A stretch of 64,000 bases of DNA from Robiginitomaculum sp. (lineage in GTDB: Bacteria; Pseudomonadota; Alphaproteobacteria; Caulobacterales; Maricaulaceae): positions 47,715 through 111,714 of the forward strand of contig JAJFFS010000002.1 in assembly GCA_021776515.1 (NCBI GenBank). Reading direction: 5' to 3'. The notes below the pieces were generated by a model. It was given only the letters and a program-made list of their open reading frames with translations. It ran no database searches and was not told where the DNA came from. The translations under genes were made by a program, and so were the position numbers. The first letter of the stretch is position 1; each line of letters begins with the position of its first letter. Shown here in pieces: positions 53,447-62,354 of this stretch.

Positions 53447-56068
53447 TTATTTGTCCTTACGTGTTTCAATTGTTTGAGAAAAATAAATGATGTTGGCGTA
53501 GATGCGTTCACTGCCCCGCCAAAGTCCACGAAACACAAGATCATCGGCCATAGTAACGATAATCCCTTTTCCCAATCTGTGTACGGCGATCGCCGGTGTG
53601 CCAGCCAGTTCTGTCAATTTTTCCTTGCTCACAAACCCTGACAACAAAGGCTCATCTGTATATCGAAACGGTGTATCATAGCTAATTTTACCCCGATCTA
53701 TTGTTTCATTCCATGTCCTGAACAGAGATGTTTCCCCCCTTTGAAAACCGTATGCGTAGGGGTGAGTTAAATCTGCGATTGTGCGAAATACAGACCCCCT
53801 AACCAACCTGTCACCATTATCCCTCTCATAATCCTGATAGGCACGGTACTTGGGTTCCGTATCATCGGCATTCTCTTTGTCTTGATCGTCCTTGCCGTCT
53901 TCGTCGTTTTTATCACTGATCGGGATTATGTTTTTCGTCACCCATTTGGCAGCATTTTTTTGAGCAACCAAAATACCGCCATTATGGGTCCAGTCATTTA
54001 ACAGATCGAGATTTGGTGAAAGACGGGAATAATTGCCATCTGTCATGAGGATGTGTGTGTACTGCGACAGATCAGTGTTACCCAGCCGACCTATATCCAG
54101 CAATGTTAACGGCGCACCTATGCGTCTATCAAAAAAGTGCCAAAGGGCTCCGGCTTCTGTATTTTTAACACCTGAGCCAACCAGAAGAGCCACTTTAACT
54201 TTATGCACGGCCTTCATATCGCGCGACCCCAGATCCGGTCCTTCATACGTCAGGCCACTTGCAAGGGCTATCGTCTCTACAGTGCGTATCGTGGATAAAA
54301 TACGTTCCAGAGATTTGGCCACTGCTTCATTGCGGACACCAACCACTATGGTTCCCTGGGCAAACACCTGGCGTTTTCCCCCGACCAGTTCTGCACCAAA
54401 CGGTTTTGCTGCTACTCTTGGAATGATACCCTCGACAAGCAATGCCTGCAAAAATGCAGGGGCATCAAGCTGGTTCCAGGGAACAGCATAAGCCACAGCA
54501 TCCTTGTTAATGTCTATCTCTGTGTGTTTGGACACCCCGCTCACAGGGTTTCCAAGGCGCCCGGAAATATTCTTTATCGGCGCAAAGGGCAGATTAAACG
54601 CTGTTGGCAAATTCCAGGTGGAAACATCATAAAAAACATTGTCGTCAAATGATGTTCTTGTCTCGAATAAAGAGGTAACCAGCCCATACTGCGCTGCATT
54701 TGTTGGCACAACCCAAGCATGGCCGGGTACAAATGTCAGGCCATCAAAAGTGATGTCCTTTGATAATTCGTGCACGGTAATATTATGGGCAGACATCATT
54801 TCTATCATTGCCCGTGCACGTTCCAAATCCCCGTCATCGGAAAAAACATAGCCCTTGATTTTGGCCTTATCGGCTCGCTTCCCCTCTTGTTCTTTGAAAG
54901 TGAAACGATAGTGAATAAGCTCATCTCGTAAAGCATCACTGCCGCGCATGAGTGAAAATGAGGTGGTGATCTGATTTAAAATTGATTGATTGAACGTCAA
55001 TTTTTCTCCATCAAAATCCCTGATTTGTCCACGACTTGCCGTTTGTTCAAACAAAAGGCCTATGCCACCTGTAATGTCAGGGTAGGCAGAACCTTTCCCA
55101 TAATAAAAATCATCAAAGACTTCTTCGGAATAATACTCTTGCCCTGTCTTATCCAAAGCTTCTGCATGGAACCGTGCGAGACGTTTGGTGATTTTTTGGT
55201 TTTCCGCCAGCGTTAGAGGGTGTGTTCGTTTTGGGTGTCCTGGTTGGAAAAAAAAACTGGGTTTATTGCCGCCCTGTTCGTGATAATCTCCAAGAACATG
55301 AGGTTTCCAGCGTTGATATTGCTCGATACGGGCTTTGGATTCCGGGTGCACAACAAAAATCCAGTCCCGATTTAAATCGGCCCAATAATGGTTAGTACGG
55401 CCGCCGGGCCAGGGTTGGTGTTGCGTTCTTTGTGCTTTATCTGAATTTTCTACGTTTGTGCGATGCCCATTAGCCCATTGAGCAAACCTGGCGAGACCAT
55501 CAGGGTTTTGAGCCGGTTCAATAATTACAACAGTTTGTTCAAGAAAGCTTTTTACCCAAGGCTCATCAGATGCGGCCAGATAATAGGCAACCAGCATCGC
55601 GGCATTGGAGCCACTTGGTTCGTCCCCATGTATGGAATAAGCCAGCTTTAGTACCAGAATATCTTCATCCGGTGATGCGGCATCAATATGCTGTTTTCTT
55701 ATAGTTTCCAGGTTTTCAATATTGTCTGGTGAAGAAATATAAATATTAGATAGCGGGCGTTTTTCATAACTGCGGCCCGTGACTTCCAAATGGGCTTTGG
55801 CCGACGCTGTCGCCAAAGCTGTCATATAGGAAAAAAGCCCTTCAGGAGTGACGTGCATATCCCCAGGAGCATAGCCAAGGGTTTCATGCGGCGCAGGGAT
55901 GGTGGCATCATATTGATGTTCGCCAGAAAAATAGAATGAAAGGTAATTAGCTTCTGTAATTTCTGGCTCACTATGCTTACCAACACCAGAAAATCCGGGC
56001 ACTGCCGAGCAAAGCACAACAGCAACACACAAGGTAAAAATTTTCAACATTCGAGTTTTCACAGACAT
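53447..56068 (-). CDS. Secreted M14-family zinc carboxypeptidase
   Basis: 873 residues. Signal peptide about 7-27. The peptidase domain occupies roughly 70-380, with zinc ligands in YSIHGDEPSGS (His and Glu) and DYHEQGG (His), the substrate Asn-Arg in DLNRDW, and a catalytic Glu expected in LLFEQTAS. The C-terminal 450 residues contain a ThuA/GATase-like segment (VALLVGSGVKNTE, ILMTDGNYSRL) and an acidic stretch (KNDEDGKDDQDKENADD). This long form is common among marine proteobacterial M14 proteins next to TonB receptors. It follows the second M14 gene by 6 bp. Confidence 0.88.
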   Translation of the reverse strand: MSVKTRMLKIFTLCVAVVLCSAVPGFSGVGKHSEPEITEANYLSFYFSGEHQYDATIPAPHETLGYAPGDMHVTPEGLFSYMTALATASAKAHLEVTGRSYEKRPLSNIYISSPDNIENLETIRKQHIDAASPDEDILVLKLAYSIHGDEPSGSNAAMLVAYYLAASDEPWVKSFLEQTVVIIEPAQNPDGLARFAQWANGHRTNVENSDKAQRTQHQPWPGGRTNHYWADLNRDWIFVVHPESKARIEQYQRWKPHVLGDYHEQGGNKPSFFFQPGHPKRTHPLTLAENQKITKRLARFHAEALDKTGQEYYSEEVFDDFYYGKGSAYPDITGGIGLLFEQTASRGQIRDFDGEKLTFNQSILNQITTSFSLMRGSDALRDELIHYRFTFKEQEGKRADKAKIKGYVFSDDGDLERARAMIEMMSAHNITVHELSKDITFDGLTFVPGHAWVVPTNAAQYGLVTSLFETRTSFDDNVFYDVSTWNLPTAFNLPFAPIKNISGRLGNPVSGVSKHTEIDINKDAVAYAVPWNQLDAPAFLQALLVEGIIPRVAAKPFGAELVGGKRQVFAQGTIVVGVRNEAVAKSLERILSTIRTVETIALASGLTYEGPDLGSRDMKAVHKVKVALLVGSGVKNTEAGALWHFFDRRIGAPLTLLDIGRLGNTDLSQYTHILMTDGNYSRLSPNLDLLNDWTHNGGILVAQKNAAKWVTKNIIPISDKNDEDGKDDQDKENADDTEPKYRAYQDYERDNGDRLVRGSVFRTIADLTHPYAYGFQRGETSLFRTWNETIDRGKISYDTPFRYTDEPLLSGFVSKEKLTELAGTPAIAVHRLGKGIIVTMADDLVFRGLWRGSERIYANIIYFSQTIETRKDK

Positions 56069-56074
56069 TTCTAT

Positions 56075-57310
56075 TTATCCACCAATTTGATTTTCTGTTG
56101 TTTTCGCATTGTCGGCGAGCAATATTTTCATCATCTCCCGCGCCGCCATACGGGAAAATTCTCTTATCGTTTTACGGTTTTCATTTTCATGCATTTCTAC
56201 TGTAATAGCGGCAGTCCCGTAGGTTTTGTACACGTATGCCTTTGATGTTGGCCGGTCGGTATTATGACTACCCTGGCGCAACAGGCCAATATCAGGGCCT
56301 GCGTTAATCATGGCATTGTGCCATCGTGTAGCAAAATTGTGCGGGCGCGTTTGCACATCATCTGTTTGCGTATAAATGACGTTTTTAAATGTTGAATGGA
56401 AATCCAGAAACAGCGCCAGTTCGTCTCTGCCACCATCATTAATACGCACCAATTCATCACGCATAAGCTGTGTTTCCGGTTCGGTAAACGGCCCCCAGTC
56501 ACGATTTAAGTCTTTCCCATTGGCATTCAAACGCCAATTGCCGGCACGTACACCATCGGGATTAAGTACCGGAACCATCACCACCGAAAAGCTCTTGCGA
56601 AACCGCCGGGCAAGCAAAGAACTGCCCAGTAATTCTTCGGCAAAGGCAAAAAATGAAAATGCCCCCGATACCTCCGGGGGGTGTTGACGCCCAACAAGCA
56701 TTATCGTTCCTTGCCGGTTTTGCGTAGTCGCTGGCGATTCCAGCTTTATTATCTCTGTACCCAACACAGAATTACCAAGGCTTGTTGTTGTGAGGAATGG
56801 AAATGCACCAAGGCTCATCTCGATCCATTGTTGGTAGTCTGTCTTAGTAACAAGTTCCTGCGCAGAGACATAGACAGGGTCCCTGGTCAGAGGAATGGTT
56901 AGCACGGCCTCATCACCGTCTTGATTAATGTGTATATTTTCCCTGGGCAGACGGGACCAATGTTCCCTGTCATGGCTAATATTTGCAGGATAGCGATGCT
57001 TGAAACCCGGATATGACAGTGAAAGCCTGACGGTTTGGTGGCTGTCTGAGCGCAACTGAAAAGCGTACCAGGGACTTGGGTTGATGGGTGTCGCTTCTGG
57101 CAAGATCGTCAAATGAAACCCTTCATCACCGACATCGCATTGATCAACTCTGCCAGCATCAAAATTTATATATAGCTGTACATCCTGCCATGAACAAAGC
57201 GCTTCTCCATCGGGAGATGATGTTAACAAGGGCGTTGTTGATGCGCACCCGGTAACAATCAGGGCCAAAGTCAACACTATTGCAGAATAACGTGTCTCAG
57301 GCATTTTCAT
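56075..57310 (-). CDS. M14-family carboxypeptidase lipoprotein
   Basis: 411 residues. The lipobox is IVTGC near residue 20, so it is anchored in a membrane. The N-terminal beta domain (about 25-150) resembles the cytosolic-carboxypeptidase N-domain. The peptidase domain has GRQHPPEVSGA (His and Glu ligands), VPVLNPDGVRAGNWRLNANGKDLNRDW, LDFHSTF (third ligand) and ITVEMHENENR (candidate catalytic Glu). Family members of this type remove C-terminal acidic residues such as glutamate. The ATG at 57310 or 57304 could be used. It forms an operon with the next M14 gene. Confidence 0.87.
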   Translation of the reverse strand: MKMPETRYSAIVLTLALIVTGCASTTPLLTSSPDGEALCSWQDVQLYINFDAGRVDQCDVGDEGFHLTILPEATPINPSPWYAFQLRSDSHQTVRLSLSYPGFKHRYPANISHDREHWSRLPRENIHINQDGDEAVLTIPLTRDPVYVSAQELVTKTDYQQWIEMSLGAFPFLTTTSLGNSVLGTEIIKLESPATTQNRQGTIMLVGRQHPPEVSGAFSFFAFAEELLGSSLLARRFRKSFSVVMVPVLNPDGVRAGNWRLNANGKDLNRDWGPFTEPETQLMRDELVRINDGGRDELALFLDFHSTFKNVIYTQTDDVQTRPHNFATRWHNAMINAGPDIGLLRQGSHNTDRPTSKAYVYKTYGTAAITVEMHENENRKTIREFSRMAAREMMKILLADNAKTTENQIGG

Positions 57311-57317
57311 ACCAGAC

Positions 57318-57358
57318 AAAAAAATAAAAAGGAGGGCAAAACTGCCCTCCTTTTTTTT
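57318..57358. terminator. Bidirectional Rho-independent terminator between the TonB receptor and M14 genes
   Basis: A perfect 8-bp stem GGAGGGCA/TGCCCTCC (57331-57338 with 57343-57350) and AAAC loop are flanked by an eight-T run on the right and A-rich sequence on the left. It is therefore followed by U-runs in both directions. For the leftward genes it lies 27 bp after the receptor stop and 8 bp before the M14 lipoprotein ATG. This should sharply reduce read-through into the peptidase genes. Confidence 0.9.
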
Positions 57359-57384
57359 GTGTGTTTAGGGCTAAAACCCATTGA

Positions 57385-60300
57385 TCAGAATGCTTTTTTC
57401 AAATCAACATAAATGACCCTGCCGCGGGCGTTATGCATGCTTGATTTAAAACCTCTAATTTCATCATCAAGCCTTGGTGCCTCATCGGTGATGTTGGTGG
57501 CCCCGACACGAATGCGTGTATCAGCCAACATGCCATCACCCGGGTGCTCATACTGGGCATAAAGGCTCAGCGTAGCCCAGTCCTTGACCTTATGTGGGTC
57601 ACCATTTGAATCAGGACCGGCACCGGTATCAATAAAGCTACCCACGTAACGAACCAATCCGCCAGCGCCTATGCCACTGGGGTGACGCCAGGCAAAGGTG
57701 CTTGTCGCACGCCATTTTGGCGTACCATTCTCCCTGAGAATACTACCCGAGTTTGAAACTGTAACGGACGAATCAATGAGTCCGGCCTCATTAGCATCGG
57801 TGACTTGAAGATCCCGAGCTGACGGCTCAATGAAAAATTTCTTCATCCGTGCGACGTTAACCTTGAAATTAAAGTCACCAAACTCGGTATCATCAAGTTT
57901 GTAATAAGCTGCGTAATCTACGCCTTTGATGCGGCGAGGTAACAGATTAAGAAATATATCCTCAATGAAAAGGATATCACCAACAGCATCAATACCGGTG
58001 CCCGCAAAGAAGGCAACTTGATCAACCGTAGGCGCTGCACGCACAATCGCGGGGTTAGACAATCCCTGGACCCGTAAGGCATAATCAAGGTCTACGTGGT
58101 TGTCGCCACCAAAAATGCCAACGACATCCTTTTGTTTTATGTCCCACCAGTCGGCGGTAAATGTGAAACCGTTGAGGAAATCCACTGTTTCCGGAAAGAA
58201 CTGTGGCTCAAAGATGACGCCATAGGTAAAGTTCTTGTCCTTCTCCGGCTTCAGATCAGGGTTACTGGTACGTCGTTCTTCGCGTGATTCCGTAAAGCCA
58301 TCGCAGTCTCCGAATGTTGCAAAAGTACCGTTACGAACGCCTGCTTCACAGAAGATGCCATCTTCATTAGTGTTCGAGCGGAACACAACAGGATCATTGA
58401 CCTGTTGCAAGTTTGGCGCACGGAAACCTTTGGCCCAGGAGGCACGGCCCTTGATCCAGTCAAAGGCTGACCAGGTACCGGCTACACGAGGCTTAAATCC
58501 GCTGGAACCAATATCTGAAAACTCCTCGATCCGGCCAGCAAGTTGCAAGCTCAAATCATGGATAAAGGGTATATTGTTATGATCAGCTACCACTGGAACA
58601 AAAAGTTCACCATAGGCAGAAAAGACTTCACGAGACCCCTTGGAATCTGATGTTGGGCTGGAGCCCATTGCATCACTGCCAACAAACTGACCGGTGACCG
58701 GGTTGGTAAACGTAACCGTGCCATCCAGGCGGTCATCACGATCTTCTACATACGATTCGTACCTTACCTCAGCACCAAACGCGACACCCAGTGATCCGCC
58801 AGGCAATTCATAAAGATCGCCGTTGGATAGTTTGAAATCGGCCAACGCAAGCTCGGTTGTGCTTTGACGCTTTACATCAATCAGGAACTTGTCAATGACA
58901 CTTTGTGGATTGGTCGTACTATCCAAAGAATTGGGGTTGTCCGGGTCCGCACCATTAAACATGTTAAAGGCATCCGGTGTTTCATTATCCAGTGCTTCGG
59001 CAAATAATGTCGAAGATATACGATTGTCCGTTACGTCCGTAGTTCTGGCGCGTGAGTAAAGCGCAGCACTGTCCCAGTCCCAACCGGAAGAGCCAAAATC
59101 ACCACGGGCACCAATGAGTGAACGAAATGTCGTATTGGCAACCATGACGTTCCGCCGCCCGATTTCAGTGAACCTGTAGCGGGCACCATCAACAAAGACA
59201 GGCAGACCTTCTATCGGCACATTCGTTAATCCAGGCAGACGATTGGGATTGACCGTCCCGTCTGAAAAGACGACCGGACCAAACGGGTTCCAGTAATTGT
59301 TTGCCGGTATCACAATGTCACCGCTGGAGATCGGTGTGATCGCCTCAATTGTTGCATCGGTTTCGGCACGATAAAAACCGGCCTCGCCATAAATTTCTAC
59401 ATTGTTGTTAAGCTCATGGTTGAGGAAAGCAAAAACATTAACCCGATCCCGGTCTGAAATCAGCGAGCGGTCTGCGCCCCGGTTGTGGCGCAAAGCACGG
59501 TCCAGACTACCATTGTCAATACAAAGACCCGGCGTTGTCAGGGTGGTCGCGCTGTCTGCACGGCAACCACTAAATGTATCCGGCTGAATGTGGAAGCCGC
59601 CATCTGCATCTGTAAGTGTTGAACCATTTTGCCGAACGCGCGTACTGCTGTTCGTATTCAGCGTAAACTGGCCCCAGGCAGTTCTGGTGTGACGATTATC
59701 AAAACTTGTATCGCCCTCAAAAGTTGTCCCGATCAGGAAACCACGTTGGTCAGAATTGGCCGACAAAGGCACTTCGCTGGACTGAAGACCATTGCGTTGC
59801 GAAATACTGCCTGCAATCGAAATATTGGTGCGCCCATCATTAAAATCCTTACCAAGGTTGATGGTCAGTTGTTGTTCATCAAAACCGGTATCGTCTGAAA
59901 AGCTATGCCGGAAAGAAGCGGAGGCACCTTCATAGTCATTTTTCAAAAAGGTATTGAACACACCGGCAACAGCATCAGAACCATAAATGGCAGAGGCACC
60001 GTCATTCAATATTTCAACCCGACTAATCCCCGCAACAGGCAGGGCATTCATGTTCACAGTTGTTGAAGGAACTGCATTTTTAACCTGCGTACCTGGGTGG
60101 TTCACCATCCGGCGACCGTTAAGCAGCACCAATGTGTTACCAGGGCCTAATGAGCGCAAATTAATCGAGGAAACATCACCCCGGGCATTGTTGACCGTGT
60201 TGTTATTATCGTCACGAAAATCAACCTCACCCTGGCCAGGTAGCGAGCGAATAAGGTCATCCCCGTCAAAACTGCCAAGAGCATCAATGTCTTCGACACT

Positions 60301-60495
60301 AACAATTGAAACAGGCAATGTCGCCGTAACCTTTGCGCCCTTGATGTGCGTGCCGGTCACCACAATGGCCTCTTCGGTTTTGCTGGCCTCTTGGGCAGAA
60401 ACTGCCGTGGCTATGGCAAACACAGGAATAACAGTGGAGACGAACAAACTACGTCTCATACATTCTATTTTTCCACGACTTTTGGACTTCAACAT
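57385..60495 (-). CDS. TonB-dependent outer-membrane receptor
   Basis: 1036 residues. A signal peptide ends near VSAQ (about residue 35). A TonB-box-like EEAIVVTGTHIKG leads into the plug (SINLRSLGPGNTLVLLNGRRM, ISRVEILNDGASAIYGSDAVAGVFN), then a 22-strand-type barrel with REVFSAYGELFVPV and WAKGFRAPNLQQV, ending in an aromatic residue (DLKKAF). This subgroup often lies beside peptidases and transports peptides or their complexes. The ATG follows AGAGGGGA. It is upstream of the M14 genes, with a terminator between. Confidence 0.95.
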   Translation of the reverse strand: MLKSKSRGKIECMRRSLFVSTVIPVFAIATAVSAQEASKTEEAIVVTGTHIKGAKVTATLPVSIVSVEDIDALGSFDGDDLIRSLPGQGEVDFRDDNNNTVNNARGDVSSINLRSLGPGNTLVLLNGRRMVNHPGTQVKNAVPSTTVNMNALPVAGISRVEILNDGASAIYGSDAVAGVFNTFLKNDYEGASASFRHSFSDDTGFDEQQLTINLGKDFNDGRTNISIAGSISQRNGLQSSEVPLSANSDQRGFLIGTTFEGDTSFDNRHTRTAWGQFTLNTNSSTRVRQNGSTLTDADGGFHIQPDTFSGCRADSATTLTTPGLCIDNGSLDRALRHNRGADRSLISDRDRVNVFAFLNHELNNNVEIYGEAGFYRAETDATIEAITPISSGDIVIPANNYWNPFGPVVFSDGTVNPNRLPGLTNVPIEGLPVFVDGARYRFTEIGRRNVMVANTTFRSLIGARGDFGSSGWDWDSAALYSRARTTDVTDNRISSTLFAEALDNETPDAFNMFNGADPDNPNSLDSTTNPQSVIDKFLIDVKRQSTTELALADFKLSNGDLYELPGGSLGVAFGAEVRYESYVEDRDDRLDGTVTFTNPVTGQFVGSDAMGSSPTSDSKGSREVFSAYGELFVPVVADHNNIPFIHDLSLQLAGRIEEFSDIGSSGFKPRVAGTWSAFDWIKGRASWAKGFRAPNLQQVNDPVVFRSNTNEDGIFCEAGVRNGTFATFGDCDGFTESREERRTSNPDLKPEKDKNFTYGVIFEPQFFPETVDFLNGFTFTADWWDIKQKDVVGIFGGDNHVDLDYALRVQGLSNPAIVRAAPTVDQVAFFAGTGIDAVGDILFIEDIFLNLLPRRIKGVDYAAYYKLDDTEFGDFNFKVNVARMKKFFIEPSARDLQVTDANEAGLIDSSVTVSNSGSILRENGTPKWRATSTFAWRHPSGIGAGGLVRYVGSFIDTGAGPDSNGDPHKVKDWATLSLYAQYEHPGDGMLADTRIRVGATNITDEAPRLDDEIRGFKSSMHNARGRVIYVDLKKAF

Positions 60496-60730
60496 TTTTT
60501 TCCCCTCTTAGGATCCATGTAAGTAAAACATAAAAAAAAAACGGTATTGGTCTAATGCTACACGCTGAATTGAGGTTTTGGGAAATGCGTATTTCATAGT
60601 AGGGTATAACCTGAGGTTATATTGAGGGTAAATTGGAGAGAGAAACACAAAAATATGTGACAATTTCATCGCACATGATAAAATTAAATAACAACTTTGA
60701 CTTCAAGCTATATATGGCAATTTAGTGTTT

Positions 60731-61966
60731 CTAATTCTCCAGGTTGATAATACCCTGATTATCCACAATGGTAAGCTGTGTGCCAAACTCCTGCGAGCGT
60801 TGTTTAATATCCTTGAGCAATGAAAATGCGCGCTCACCCTTTAAGGGAAATGGCTGCATCAAATCCGGACCAGCCCCTGCCAATGCGGTGATTTGTGCAG
60901 ATTGAAGTCCCTTTTTTGAAGCCCGTATATTTACAAGAAAATTATCACCCCAATAGTCATGATTATGGCTAAAAATAAAATTACCCATAGAGTAAATAAT
61001 AAGTCCATCACCATAAACTTCTACGCCGCGAGGTACATGGGGGTGATGACCAAGAATAACGTCTGCACCGGCATCTATCAGGTTGTGGGCAAATTCCCTG
61101 GCGGCAGGATGCACCTCTGATTTATTTTCCAATCCCCAATGCAACGACAAAACAACAATATCGGCGTTGTCACGAACGGACTCGATGTTTTTTCTAATAA
61201 GAAAAGGATCTAGCGGTGCGGCCCCGGAGCGTTCATGTGTTGCAAAACCAAGAGACGTGATTGTCGGGTTAACACCATATGTATAAGCTAGAAAAGCAAC
61301 ACGAACGCCATCGACAACAATAATTTCCGGCTGCGTTGCCTTTGCCAAATTTAATCCCGTTCCAACTTTTTTAATACCAGCATCAGCCAGGACATCGATG
61401 GTATCAGCAATGCCTTCTCCTTCTGCATCAAAGGCATGATTGTTGGCGGTAGAAACAATATCCACACCAGCCCTTGCCAGGGCCTTTGCAAAAGAGGGCG
61501 GCGTTCTGAATGAACCGCTCAGGCGGCCATTTTCCGAAAGTGGCGTTTCCAGATTCAAAAAGGCAATATCAGCGGAACGTAAAACCTCGGTAACTTGCGA
61601 AAATGGGTAATCGTTACCATCACGATCATCCTCAAAAGTCATACCATATTGCTTTGCCGCATTATGGTGTGAGCTGTCTGTTTCCAAAATGCGGCCATAT
61701 TCACGCTCAACAAACGCCTTGCTTTCGTCATTGGCAACGAACGACAATCGACGCCAACCATCTTCTCGCATCAATGACTTTGTATCTGCAATGCCCACAT
61801 AATATTCCGGGTCACGTACCCGGCCACTCCACTCGACATCGCCTGCAGCGATAATGCTGACTATGCCATCCCCATTGGGCGCTGGTGATGGCAATGATGC
61901 GCACGAGGATAAAACGAAGGCTAAGGCGACAATAACCACCCCGGATACTTGAAATTGGTTTTTCAT
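60731..61966 (-). CDS. CapA/PgsA-family lipoprotein (poly-gamma-glutamate-type metallophosphoesterase fold)
   Basis: 411 residues from MKNQFQVSG. The lipobox is LSSC near residue 21. The PGA_cap domain blocks are IIAAGDVEWSG, FLNLETPLSENG, STANNHAFD, VVLSLHWGLE and GHHPHVPRGVE, giving the metal-ligand set of calcineurin-like enzymes. It is related to CapA of poly-gamma-glutamate capsule systems, but no other cap gene is present. The frame runs upstream into a transposase remnant, so the start is uncertain. It lies 235 bp upstream of the TonB receptor on the same strand. Confidence 0.87.
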   Translation of the reverse strand: MKNQFQVSGVVIVALAFVLSSCASLPSPAPNGDGIVSIIAAGDVEWSGRVRDPEYYVGIADTKSLMREDGWRRLSFVANDESKAFVEREYGRILETDSSHHNAAKQYGMTFEDDRDGNDYPFSQVTEVLRSADIAFLNLETPLSENGRLSGSFRTPPSFAKALARAGVDIVSTANNHAFDAEGEGIADTIDVLADAGIKKVGTGLNLAKATQPEIIVVDGVRVAFLAYTYGVNPTITSLGFATHERSGAAPLDPFLIRKNIESVRDNADIVVLSLHWGLENKSEVHPAAREFAHNLIDAGADVILGHHPHVPRGVEVYGDGLIIYSMGNFIFSHNHDYWGDNFLVNIRASKKGLQSAQITALAGAGPDLMQPFPLKGERAFSLLKDIKQRSQEFGTQLTIVDNQGIINLEN

Positions 61967-62001
61967 AATATTTTGGGCTGACATAGCTAAGGGTTGAAAC
62001 T

Positions 62002-62235
62002 TTACTTGAACCACCATTTGTGGAGTATTTTGTTGAGGTTGGCAACCGGGCGGTAATTGAAGCGCCATTCGCACTCCCATTCGCACTCTTTAATAAATAG
62101 ATGAATAAGTGTTGTTTGGAGATGCCGTTATAGGCTCGAAAGCAATCTGTATAGACGGTGCTGCCCGGCCTTACCTTCTGGCAAATGATCGGCAGAAGCG
62201 TTTGAGTGAAGCATTTGGGATGATGGTGACATGCA
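62002..62235 (-). pseudogene. IS1595-family (ISXO2-like) transposase C-terminal remnant
   Basis: Read leftward, one frame gives TLLPIICQKVRPGSTVYTDCFRAYN, the strand of an ISXO2-like DDE transposase containing an active-site Asp. It then jumps directly to NGISKQHLF, which in full elements lies far downstream, so an internal segment is missing. A frameshift follows, and the last frame reads KECEWECEWRFNYR and then a stop at 62002. A 12-bp tandem duplication (62065-62088) explains the doubled ECEW. Inactive. It shows that an insertion element once lay here. Confidence 0.75.
62065..62088. repeat. Perfect 12-bp tandem duplication
   Basis: CCATTCGCACTC occurs twice in a row inside the transposase remnant, duplicating four codons of the EWRFN region. 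It is probably a slippage event after the element decayed. Confidence 0.95.
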
Positions 62236-62239
62236 TATA

Positions 62240-62257
62240 ATGACCGTAATAGCGGTC
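62240..62257. promoter_or_regulatory. Upstream hip operator O1 (TGACC-N8-GGTCG)
   Basis: TGACC at 62240-62244 and GGTCG at 62253-62257, eight bases apart, one base off a perfect dyad. The centre is 31 bp from that of O2, three helical turns. The same half-site spacing is used by E. coli HipB (TATCC-N8-GGATA). Confidence 0.7.
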
Positions 62258-62270
62258 GTTTTATATTGAC

Positions 62271-62288
62271 ATGACCTATATATCGGTC
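62271..62288. promoter_or_regulatory. Downstream hip operator O2 (TGACC-N8-GGTCA)
   Basis: A perfect dyad: TGACC at 62271-62275 and GGTCA at 62284-62288 with an AT-rich 8-bp spacer. It ends 4 bp before the -35 element of the proposed hip promoter, well placed for autorepression by HipB or HipBA. Confidence 0.75.
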
Positions 62289-62292
62289 ATTA

Positions 62293-62321
62293 CTTGATTG
62301 TTTAAGATGAATTTGATATGC
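62293..62321 (+). promoter_or_regulatory. Candidate hipBA promoter
   Basis: TTGATT (62293-62298), a 17-bp spacer and TATGCT (62316-62321) form a good sigma-70-like promoter. The predicted start is about 25 bases before the hipB ATG at 62355. The hip operators lie immediately upstream. A TTGACA at 62265-62270 is an alternative -35 without a clear partner. Confidence 0.55.
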
Positions 62322-62354
62322 TAATCACTAGGAAACTAATTAAGAGACAAAACA

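Larger units (their letters stand above)
61967..62354. other. 388-bp region between the CapA-like gene and hipB
   Basis: It holds a decayed IS1595-family transposase fragment on the minus strand, a 12-bp tandem duplication inside it, and, on the right, the hip operators and promoter. No intact gene other than these was found. Confidence 0.7.

Noticed and set aside
54033..54491. A 152-codon rightward frame opposite the M14 gene
   Set aside because: Antisense shadow of the peptidase gene with no ribosome binding site or domain.
59987..60511. A 174-codon rightward frame opposite the TonB receptor plug
   Set aside because: Antisense to a well-supported gene, with no domain.
61967..62086. Forty-residue N-terminal extension of the CapA-like protein
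   Set aside because: It reads a transposase remnant in another frame. Starting at 61966 gives a proper lipoprotein signal.
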